Shown one piece after another: positions 39,715-46,015 of a stretch of 46,015 nt of DNA. The notes beneath the pieces were generated by a model. It ran no database searches, was not told where the DNA came from, and saw nothing but the letters and a program-made list of their open reading frames with translations. Source of the DNA: Candidatus Aminicenantes bacterium (lineage in GTDB: Bacteria > Acidobacteriota > Aminicenantia > UBA2199); assembly GCA_011049425.1 (NCBI GenBank), contig DSBM01000034.1, positions 1 to 46,015 of the forward strand, in the 5' to 3' direction. How positions within the stretch are numbered: the first letter of the stretch is position 1; every line of letters starts with the position of its first letter. Both the position numbers and the translations under genes were made by a program.

Positions 39715-41580
39715 ATGAGTAGCGAAAAAGACAAAAAACAAACCTTTGAATTTCAATCCGAAGTCCGGCAATTGCTGAATATCCTGGTTTACTCATTGTA
39801 TCAGAACCCGGAAGTGTTTTTGCGGGAGCTCGTGTCCAACGCCGTGGATGCGTTAAACAAAGTTCAATTTCAGCTTCTGACCCACCCGGAGCTTGCCGAT
39901 AAAGAGGAAGAGTTGGCCATTCACATTTCGGTGAACCAGGCTCAGAAAGCGTTGGTCATTGAAGATAACGGTATCGGCATGACCCGTGAGGAGTTGATTG
40001 AAAATCTTGGCACGATCGCCCATTCAGGCACAACCGAGTTTCTCAGGCATTTGTCTGACTCCGCGTCCGATCGTCAGGTCGATTTGATCGGCAAGTTCGG
40101 CGTGGGATTCTACTCCGCGTTCATGGTTGCCAAAGAGATTCATGTGACCACCCGAGGGTTGGCTGCCGATGCCAAAGCCTGGTTATGGAGTTCAAAGGGA
40201 GACTCGGCCTACTCCATCCGGGAAGCTGTGAAAAAGACCCGGGGCACGCGCATCGAGTTGCGCCTGAAAAAGGATGCCCTGGAATTTCTTGATCCCACGC
40301 GGATTCGCCGGGCGCTGCACAAGCATTCCCGCTTCGTCCCCTTTCCCATTTACCTGGAAAACAGAAAATTTGACAGTGCGGAAGCCATCTGGACCCAACC
40401 CAAGTCCAGTCTGACTGAGGAGCAGTACCGCGAGTTTTACTCGTTTCTGGATCATACACCGGAGAAACCGTTGACCTGGCTCCATCTTTCATCCGACGCC
40501 CCGGTTCAGTTCAACGCCCTGTTGTTTGTTCCCGGAATCTCGTTGGAGTCCATGGGGTTGGGTCCGACGGAGCCGGGCGTTGACCTCTATTCGCGCAAAG
40601 TGCTGATCAGCAAGGGCAATCGTGACATCCTGCCGGAGTATTTGCGTTTCCTGCGCGGTGTGGTCGACTCCGAGGAGATTCCCCTCAATATTTCACGCGA
40701 ATCAATTCAGCACAATGCCCGAATCGACCGCATCCGTCAACATCTGGTCAAGAAGTTCATCTCCCACCTGGGCGACCTGCAACGCCGCGATCGTGATCTC
40801 TACCTAAAGGTATGGGATTTGTTTGGCCGGCATCTGCGTGAGGGCGTGGCCACGGATCCAAATCACAAAGATGCGTTGGCTCCGCTTCTGCTGTTTCATT
40901 CCACCTACGGCGATGGAGAGGAGTGGGTGGATTTGGAATCGTATGCGCAACGCATGAAACCCGATCAGAAAGAGATCTTTTTCATATCCGGTCCCGACAT
41001 GAAATCTCTGCGCAAGAATCCCGCTCTGGAAGCTTTCCAGCGGCGAAAGATAGAGGTGCTGTTGCTGGTGGATCCCCTGGATGAGATCGTGTTGGATCAT
41101 CTGCGCAAATTCAAGGAGCACCCTTTCAAATCCGCTGAAAGCGCGGATATATCCCTGGAGGCGAAAGACGACTCCGGCGCCGGTAAAGAAGATCCCGACC
41201 AGGCACGGGAATTTGCGGCTTTCCTGAAAAAGTTGTACGGGGATCGCGTGTCGGATGTCCGTGTGTCCAGCCGCCTCGTAGATCATCCCTGCATGCTGGT
41301 TCGTCCGGGAGACGGACCCTCGGCCCAGATGGAAAAAGTCATGCGCATGATGAACGAAGAGTACCGGTTCACGCAGCGTATTTTTGAGATCAATCCCGGG
41401 CATGCCCTGATCCGAGAGCTGGTGCGCATGCATAGCGAGTCACCCGACTCCGAGGAGTTGGCGGAGTTGTCCCGTCTTCTGCTGGACAATCAATTGCTGG
41501 CTGAAGGTATGGCGGACGGTATGGATGAGCTGGTGCCGCGTATCCAGGCGGTCATGCTGGCCGCGGCCCGCAAGCAATGA
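39715..41580 (+). CDS. htpG: Molecular chaperone HtpG (Hsp90)
   Basis: 621 residues, normal for HtpG. N-terminal GHKL ATPase: LRELVSNAVDALNKV with catalytic Glu, IEDNGIGMTREELIENLGTIAHSGT and GKFGVGFYSAFMVA. The middle domain contains RKVLISKGNRDILPEYLRFLRGVVDSEEIPLNISRES, with the conserved Arg that contacts ATP, and a C-terminal dimerisation region follows. Good Shine-Dalgarno (AGGAGG, 5 nt before ATG 39715). ATGA overlap with malQ. Confidence 0.96.
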   Translation: MSSEKDKKQTFEFQSEVRQLLNILVYSLYQNPEVFLRELVSNAVDALNKVQFQLLTHPELADKEEELAIHISVNQAQKALVIEDNGIGMTREELIENLGTIAHSGTTEFLRHLSDSASDRQVDLIGKFGVGFYSAFMVAKEIHVTTRGLAADAKAWLWSSKGDSAYSIREAVKKTRGTRIELRLKKDALEFLDPTRIRRALHKHSRFVPFPIYLENRKFDSAEAIWTQPKSSLTEEQYREFYSFLDHTPEKPLTWLHLSSDAPVQFNALLFVPGISLESMGLGPTEPGVDLYSRKVLISKGNRDILPEYLRFLRGVVDSEEIPLNISRESIQHNARIDRIRQHLVKKFISHLGDLQRRDRDLYLKVWDLFGRHLREGVATDPNHKDALAPLLLFHSTYGDGEEWVDLESYAQRMKPDQKEIFFISGPDMKSLRKNPALEAFQRRKIEVLLLVDPLDEIVLDHLRKFKEHPFKSAESADISLEAKDDSGAGKEDPDQAREFAAFLKKLYGDRVSDVRVSSRLVDHPCMLVRPGDGPSAQMEKVMRMMNEEYRFTQRIFEINPGHALIRELVRMHSESPDSEELAELSRLLLDNQLLAEGMADGMDELVPRIQAVMLAAARKQ

Positions 41581-43109
41581 ACGATCCTCTGGGCAGGGAA
41601 CAGCGTTCCAGCGGCTTGTTGCTGCACATTACTTCTTTGCCCGGCCGTTTCGGTATCGGTACGCTGGGAAGGGAAGCGGAAGCATTTCTCGAGCAACTGG
41701 TCCGGGCCGGGCAGAGCGCCTGGCAGGTTCTTCCCCTGAATCCAACCTCGTCGGTATTCGGCTACTCGCCCTACGCATCCCCATCCGCCCTTGCCGGCAA
41801 TCCGCTCCTGATCGACCTGGAGTCGATCCAGGCTGAATCCTGGTGTCCCGACTTGGAGTTATCCAGCCTGGAAGTGCCGGCTGCGGGCCGGGTCGATTTC
41901 GCTGCCGCGGAACGATGTGGTTGCCGCCTGGAAACGGCGTTCAGGGGCTTTTGTAAATCCGCTCCTCTGCGGGACCGGGACGCGTTCAATGAATTCAAAA
42001 AAAACCAGGCGGGCTGGCTGGACGATTACGCTTTGTTCACCTGTTTTTGCCGGCGCTTCCAAACAGGGCACTGGTTGGACTGGCCGGAAGAAATCCGCGT
42101 TCGGGATCCCCGGGCTCTCGCCGTCGCGCGTCGTGATCATGAGGCGGAAACGGAAACCGTGGTTTTTCGTCAATTCCTGTTTGAGCGGCAATGGCTGAAG
42201 CTGAAAGAGTCGGCTGAGCAGCATGGAGTTCGGCTCATCGGCGATATTCCCATCTACGTCAATCTGGACAGTGCCGATGCCTGGGCCCACCCGGAAATCT
42301 TTGACCTGGACCAACGCACGCGCAAGCCTGGAGCCGTTGCCGGCGTACCTCCCGATTATTTCAGCGCCACCGGCCAACTCTGGGGCAATCCGCTTTACAA
42401 CTGGTTCAATGGTTCGAGTTTGAACCAGGCCGTGCTGCACTGGTGGGAGAACCGGATGCGGCGTATGCTGGAATGGTTTCACCTGGTCCGTCTGGATCAC
42501 TTCCGCGCCTTTGCCAAGTATTGGGCGGTCCCCGCGGATTCGCGAACTGCTGAATGCGGGCAATGGCGGCCCGGCCCGGGCAGTGCTTTTTTTCAATCGA
42601 TGCAGAAGCGGCTGGGGCCGCTACCGCTTATTGCCGAGGACCTGGGAGAGATTACGCCCGACGTGGAGGCCCTGCGGGATGAGCTTGAATTGCCGGGCAT
42701 GAAGATCCTGCAGTTCGCCTTTGACGGGGATCCAGGTAACATCCACCTTCCCCACAATTACTCCTCTCCCTGTTGCGTGGTCTATCCGGGCACCCATGAC
42801 AACAACACGGTGAACGGATGGTTCTACGGCCCGGAGCTCGATGACGCGTCGCGCAAACGGGTAATGGAGTACGTGGGTGCCGGGAATCCTCACGACATGC
42901 ACTGGAATATCATCCGTCTGGCGCTGCAGTCGATCGCCCGCCTGGCCGTGATCCCGGTGCAAGACGTGTTGGGGTTCGGTGCGGATTGCCGCATGAACAC
43001 CCCCGGCAGGGCAAGCGGCAACTGGGCCTGGCAGTTGAAACCACAAGACCTGAATCCAGGTGTTCTGGACTGGTTGGCTCACCTGACCCGCGTGTACGGT
43101 CGCGCCTGA
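41577..43109 (+). CDS. malQ: 4-alpha-glucanotransferase (amylomaltase)
   Basis: 510 residues, GH77. It disproportionates maltodextrins or processes glycogen chains. HITSLPGRFGIGTLG starts the fold. GDIPIYVNLDSADAWAHPEIF, VRLDHFRAF (catalytic nucleophile Asp), IAEDLGEITPDVEALRDEL (acid/base Glu), and YPGTHDNNTVNGWF (third acidic residue) are all present. It is coupled by ATGA to htpG, an unusual but plausible operon. No glycogen phosphorylase or synthase lies in the window. Confidence 0.95.
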   Translation: MNDPLGREQRSSGLLLHITSLPGRFGIGTLGREAEAFLEQLVRAGQSAWQVLPLNPTSSVFGYSPYASPSALAGNPLLIDLESIQAESWCPDLELSSLEVPAAGRVDFAAAERCGCRLETAFRGFCKSAPLRDRDAFNEFKKNQAGWLDDYALFTCFCRRFQTGHWLDWPEEIRVRDPRALAVARRDHEAETETVVFRQFLFERQWLKLKESAEQHGVRLIGDIPIYVNLDSADAWAHPEIFDLDQRTRKPGAVAGVPPDYFSATGQLWGNPLYNWFNGSSLNQAVLHWWENRMRRMLEWFHLVRLDHFRAFAKYWAVPADSRTAECGQWRPGPGSAFFQSMQKRLGPLPLIAEDLGEITPDVEALRDELELPGMKILQFAFDGDPGNIHLPHNYSSPCCVVYPGTHDNNTVNGWFYGPELDDASRKRVMEYVGAGNPHDMHWNIIRLALQSIARLAVIPVQDVLGFGADCRMNTPGRASGNWAWQLKPQDLNPGVLDWLAHLTRVYGRA

Positions 43110-43168
43110 TTGGACAATCCACTCCGCCCGCAGTACAACCATGGCGGGAATTCCCGCGGGAGGTTACC

Positions 43169-44866
43169 ATGCCTGATTTAAGAATTGTTGTGCTGATTTG
43201 CCTGTTGTTCGCCGCCGGTTTGTTCGCGGCGGACCGCATCACGGGACCGGAGTGGGCCACCCGCTCGGAAGTGGTAGCCCGGAACGGCATGGTGGCCACC
43301 AGCCATCCCCTGGCGGCCCGGATCGGGATCGATATCCTCAAGAAAGGCGGCACCGCGGTGGATGCCGCCATTGCCGTTGACGCGGCACTGGGTTTAATGG
43401 AACCCACGGGAAGTGGAGTCGGCGGCGACCTTTTCGCCCTGGTCTGGGACGCCGAATCCGGCAAGCTGTATGGATTGAACGCCAGCGGAGCGGCACCTTC
43501 CGGTCATAGCCTGCAGATGTTTCGTGAGCGTGGACTCGAACAGGTTCCCTATCGTGGTCCCCTGAGCTGGACTGTTCCCGGATGCGTGGCCGGCTGGTTT
43601 GCCCTGCATGAGCGTTTCGGCAAACTGCCTGTCAAAACCCTTCTTGAGCCCACAATCGCCTATGCCAGGGCGGGGTTCCCCCTGACCGAACTGATCGCCC
43701 ACTATTGGGAATTGTCCGTGGCGGCATTCAAGGATTACCCTAATTTCCAACAACTCTATGCCCCGGACGGCAAAGCGCCCGCCAAAGGAGATGTTTTCCG
43801 CAACTCCCAATTGGCCGACACATTGGAGTTGATCGGGAAATCCGGTGCCGACGCCTTTTATCGCGGCGCCATCGCGCGGCGCATGGTGGATTATTCCAAC
43901 CGCGTGGGCGGGTATTTCACCATGGAAGATCTGGCCGCCTGCACTCCCCGCTGGGAGGAACCGCTATCGGTGGATTACCGCGGCTACCGTGTCTGGGAGC
44001 TTCCCCCCAACGGGCAGGGGATCGCCGCGCTGCAGATGCTGGCAATGCTGAGTGAAATGGACGTGGCCGCCCTGGGTCACAACACCGCCGCGTACCTGCA
44101 CGCCCTGGTGGAAATCAAGAAAATGGTTTATGAAGACCGGGCGAAGTTTTACGCGGATCCCGCTTTCGTGGACGTCCCGGTCCGGGAAATGATTTCGCGG
44201 GACTATGCCCTGCGCCGCCTCAAACTGTTTGATCCCCAAAGAGCAGCGCGTACCGTATCCGCGGGCAATCCCCGCCTGGAAACGGGAGACACCGTTTACC
44301 TAACCGTGGTGGATCGCCATCGCAATGTGGTCTCGTTAATCCAGAGCAACTACGGCGGGTTCGGTTCCGGAAACGTTCCCGACGGACTGGGATTCTGCAT
44401 CCAGAACCGCGGCGCCCTGTTCTCCCTGGAAAGAGATCATGCCAACGTCGTGGCTCCGGGTAAGCGACCCTTTCATACCATCATCCCCGCCATGGTGACC
44501 AAAGGGGGAAAGCCTGTTTTCAGTTTCGGCGTGATGGGTGGGGCCATGCAGCCCCAGGGTCACGTGCAGATTCTGTGCAACATCATCGATTTCGACATGA
44601 ACGTTCAGGCCGCCGGAGATGCCCCCCGCTTCCGTCACAGTGGCTCTTCCCAGCCCAACGGCGGCACCATGACCGATGGCGGCGTGGTGCACCTGGAGTC
44701 GGGCATTTCCTGGTCCGTGGTGCGGGAACTCATGGATCGGGGGCACCGCATCGTGCCCCGGCGCGGGGGGTACGGCGGTTACCAGGGCATCTGGATCGAC
44801 CATGACCGCGGCGTGCTCCTGGGCGGATCGGAATCCCGCAAAGACGGCTGCGCCCTCGGCTATTAG
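43169..44866 (+). CDS. ggt: Gamma-glutamyltransferase-family Ntn-hydrolase, secreted
   Basis: 565 residues. Signal peptide (about 1-21, LICLLFAAGLFAA), then NGMVATSHPLAARIGIDILKKGGTAVDAAIAVDAALGLMEPTGSGVGG, the Ggt hallmark (given here in parts: NGMVATSHPLA, GTAVDAAIA, EPTGSGVGG). The autocleavage site normally reads TTH; here it is GDTVYLTVVD, keeping the nucleophile Thr but with Val-Tyr after it, as in YwrD-type members. GGFGSGNVPDGLGF and GGAMQPQGHVQ complete the second subunit. It probably acts on glutathione or other gamma-glutamyl/acyl amides in the periplasm. GGGAGG lies 5 nt before ATG 43169; the frame upstream to 42986 overlaps malQ and is rejected. Confidence 0.88.
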   Translation: MPDLRIVVLICLLFAAGLFAADRITGPEWATRSEVVARNGMVATSHPLAARIGIDILKKGGTAVDAAIAVDAALGLMEPTGSGVGGDLFALVWDAESGKLYGLNASGAAPSGHSLQMFRERGLEQVPYRGPLSWTVPGCVAGWFALHERFGKLPVKTLLEPTIAYARAGFPLTELIAHYWELSVAAFKDYPNFQQLYAPDGKAPAKGDVFRNSQLADTLELIGKSGADAFYRGAIARRMVDYSNRVGGYFTMEDLAACTPRWEEPLSVDYRGYRVWELPPNGQGIAALQMLAMLSEMDVAALGHNTAAYLHALVEIKKMVYEDRAKFYADPAFVDVPVREMISRDYALRRLKLFDPQRAARTVSAGNPRLETGDTVYLTVVDRHRNVVSLIQSNYGGFGSGNVPDGLGFCIQNRGALFSLERDHANVVAPGKRPFHTIIPAMVTKGGKPVFSFGVMGGAMQPQGHVQILCNIIDFDMNVQAAGDAPRFRHSGSSQPNGGTMTDGGVVHLESGISWSVVRELMDRGHRIVPRRGGYGGYQGIWIDHDRGVLLGGSESRKDGCALGY

Positions 44867-44937
44867 CTTAAGCTTAAGAATAATCGCCTATTATACTCAT
44901 TACAGAATACAAAGCGTGTCTGGACATGTGATTCAAG

Positions 44938-45068
44938 GATTTACGGCTTCGAGTTGAGCTGCGTGGCGGCCCAGGCGGTCACCCCCTTGTTCAGAATCTT
45001 GACGGCAAGCCCAATCCAATTTCCGTAGGCTTCATGATAGCCACGTCAGCTCCAGCGCATTGTTAGAT
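44938..45068 (-). repeat. attC-type integron recombination site, distal (131 bp), one core degenerate
   Basis: Read on the minus strand. R'' core ATCTAAC (45068-45062, fits RYYYAAC), L'' arm GAGCTGACGTGG (45052-45041), about 75 nt loop, L' arm CCACGCAGCTC (44966-44956), then the R' position GTAAATC (44944-44938). The arms are complementary except for one extra A in L'' (45046), the extrahelical base expected on that arm. R' lacks one base of GTTRRRY, so it may be inactive or mark the array end. R'' begins 18 nt past the stop of the CPBP cassette gene. The remaining stretch 44867-44937 contains only a short AGCTTAAGCTTAAG run. Confidence 0.75.
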
Positions 45069-45832
45069 GAGCTTCCCTCGTCTCTTTAGAGTGGCAGCGG
45101 CGGCAACAACGGCACAACAATCAACAGTATCAAATCTGTCAAGAAATGGGCAACGATGTTCAAGGTAAGGTTTCGTTTCCACATGTATAGCCCAGTAATA
45201 TCAACCCTATCGGCAGAACGACACCTATGCTGTGCCCCCATCCCCATCCCGGCACATGCAAGATCGTGAACACGACCAGTCCCATTAGCGCGCCTACCCA
45301 AGTCTTTCCCGTCAAGCCTTTCATTCTCTCCGTCGGATACGCCCGATAGAGAATCTCCTCTGTAACCCCTGCTCTGAGTGCCAAAAGGATACGCAGCACG
45401 ATTGACTGTTCAGCCAACTCATCCAAGCCTGCCATTGTGCTAACTGAACTCCCAATCACACGCCCCACTATGATCACCAAGATCGGTGCCAACACAAACA
45501 AAACCATGCTCAAGAGTAATGCCAACAGCCCCTCTTTCCAGGTCAGACCGTGAGCCCCTACCGAACTCCAGAGGCTGACGCTCCCAAAACACCACCACGG
45601 CTATTACACCAAAGGCCAATCCCCAAAAAACTACCTCGCCAGCTATCATAAAAGCTTGTGAGTTCAATAAGGGTTTCACCAACGGGGAGATGATGAACAC
45701 CCATAGCAACGGTACAACCAAGGTTAATAGAAACCCCACAAGAACAGGGACCGATACCTTGGCTTTGGTTTGGTCAGGGGTTTTTGAAGTCATCACGCTC
45801 CTTTTCCAAGTTGCTTCTAAAAGCTCGCCTAA
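44943..45832 (-). mobile_element. Integron gene cassette carrying the CPBP gene
   Basis: Between the recombination points of the two attC-type sites: GTTAGGC at 45833-45827 (entry) and the degenerate core at 44944-44938 (own attC). It contains one gene on the minus strand, in the usual cassette order gene then attC. No integrase is in the window. The cassette reading direction places any attI/intI to the right of the window edge. Confidence 0.72.
45086..45793 (-). pseudogene. CPBP-family (CAAX-like) intramembrane protease, two frameshifts
   Basis: Three open frames on the minus strand join into one CPBP protein of about 236 residues. 45793 to about 45567 encodes the first helices, ending FWERQPLE. 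After a +1 shift near 45563-45570, the middle frame reads SVGAHGLTWKEGLLALLLS and carries the glutamate motif TEEILYRAY and FTILHVPGWGWGH. After a second shift in the opposite sense near 45190-45195, the first frame returns with LYMWKRNLTLNIVAHFLTDLIL, the third motif (HFLTD). All catalytic motifs remain, so the loss is recent, or the indels are sequencing errors. ATG 45793 has AGGAG upstream. CPBP proteins are membrane glutamic-type proteases, often linked to bacteriocin immunity. It occupies an integron cassette. Confidence 0.75.
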
Positions 45833-45898
45833 CGACCAAGCTCATTGGCAGCTATGGAGCGCATCGGAATAGCCGTCCAATGCAGCGCCTTGTTAGGT
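45827..45898 (-). repeat. attC-type integron recombination site, proximal (72 bp)
   Basis: Read on the minus strand. R'' ACCTAAC (45898-45892), L'' GCTGCATTGG (45886-45877), L' CCAATGAGC (45848-45840), R' GTTAGGC (45833-45827). The arms pair over nine bases with one extra G in L'' (45883), which orients the site. Pairing continues inward as TTGGACGGCTAT against ATAGCTGCCAA. The stop of the preceding cassette gene is 1 nt from R'', the usual cassette arrangement. Confidence 0.85.
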
Positions 45899-45899
45899 C

Positions 45900-46015
45900 T
45901 CATGGTTCGATACCGATCAGCACAAGGGGAACCGCTGGAACGCCTCGGCCTTGACGAACAACGTTGTAAAACTCACCTTCATAGTAAGCAACTCCGGAAC
46001 TCATCTGACTCTGAA
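45900..46015 (-). CDS. 3' end of an integron cassette gene, unknown product
   Basis: A minus-strand frame enters from the right edge and ends at TGA 45902-45900. The last 37 or so residues read ...SSGVAYYEGEFYNVVRQ, then GRGVPAVPLVLIGIEP. The fit to the attC site (stop 1 nt before the R'' core) supports a real cassette gene. No family recognised from this short fragment. Confidence 0.55.
   Translation of the reverse strand, partial: QSQMSSGVAYYEGEFYNVVRQGRGVPAVPLVLIGIEP

Noticed and set aside
42986-43168. Ggt start at 42986
   Set aside because: It lies within malQ and would bury the signal peptide; GGGAGG precedes ATG 43169.
45086-45793. Programmed frameshifting in the CPBP gene
   Set aside because: Two shifts of opposite sense without slippery sequences are better explained by mutation or sequencing error.

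Overview
The window reads as chromosomal DNA of a diderm (Gram-negative type) bacterium. It carries a TolC-like outer-membrane factor, an outer-membrane beta-barrel with an Omp85-style RGF motif, an EnvC-like LytM protein, and lipoprotein and Sec signal peptides. Gene content (ATP-type PEP carboxykinase, FAD-dependent TrmFO, OPA-family permease, HtpG-MalQ pair, Ggt) and dispersed intergenic repeats would suit an uncultured Acidobacteriota/Aminicenantota-like lineage. No rRNA or taxonomic marker is present, so this is a weak inference. I found no tRNA, rRNA or CRISPR array. Genes are tightly packed; many neighbours overlap by 4 nt (ATGA) or by 11 to 25 nt.

Layout. 1-4047: 5' end of mobB, then pckA, tsaD and an AmgK-like sugar kinase. 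4160-6287: OPA-type MFS permease and an unassigned P-loop protein. 6366-9849: two ABC ATPase/permease pairs. 9850-10127: repeat-rich spacer. 10128-13889: trxB and a large secreted propeller/beta-barrel protein whose N-terminal metallopeptidase domain has lost its zinc site. 13890-14306: second repeat-rich spacer. 14307-17154: four-gene minus-strand operon with three paralogous zinc-ribbon proteins, two of them membrane-anchored, plus a helical protein; this is the best candidate for an undescribed system. 17259-21259: D-threonine-aldolase-like enzyme, YjbQ, then polyprenyl synthase, CYTH protein and MurU-like nucleotidyltransferase. 21326-27402: tolC-like gene, signal-peptide-bearing pcm, uvrD/pcrA, small unknown gene, TPR lipoprotein with terminator. 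27517-28433: IscR-like regulator and YkvA/DUF1232 protein. 28611-36122: seven-gene run HU, tandem Usp, dprA, topA, trmFO, xerC-like, flippase-like. 36181-39668: envC-like, a catalytically dead S41 protease homologue, divergent polysaccharide deacetylase. 39715-44866: htpG, malQ, ggt-like. 44938-46015: end of an integron cassette array, with two attC-type sites, a frameshifted CPBP-protease cassette gene and the 3' end of another cassette gene.

Four patterns run across the window. (1) Many promoters place the -10 hexamer exactly 6 nt before ATG (tsaD, amgK, yjbQ, polyprenyl synthase, pcm), which predicts leaderless mRNAs. (2) A dispersed repeat (AGGTGACAGGTATC units) lies immediately 3' of genes, co-oriented with them, and in one case writes the last residues and stop codon of a protein. 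(3) Two homologous four-unit arrays of TTGTGATGA with a 22-24 bp period sit in the two repeat-rich spacers. (4) Two large secreted proteins are pseudo-enzymes that keep the fold but lack catalytic residues. All calls come from reading the sequence; no database search was run.
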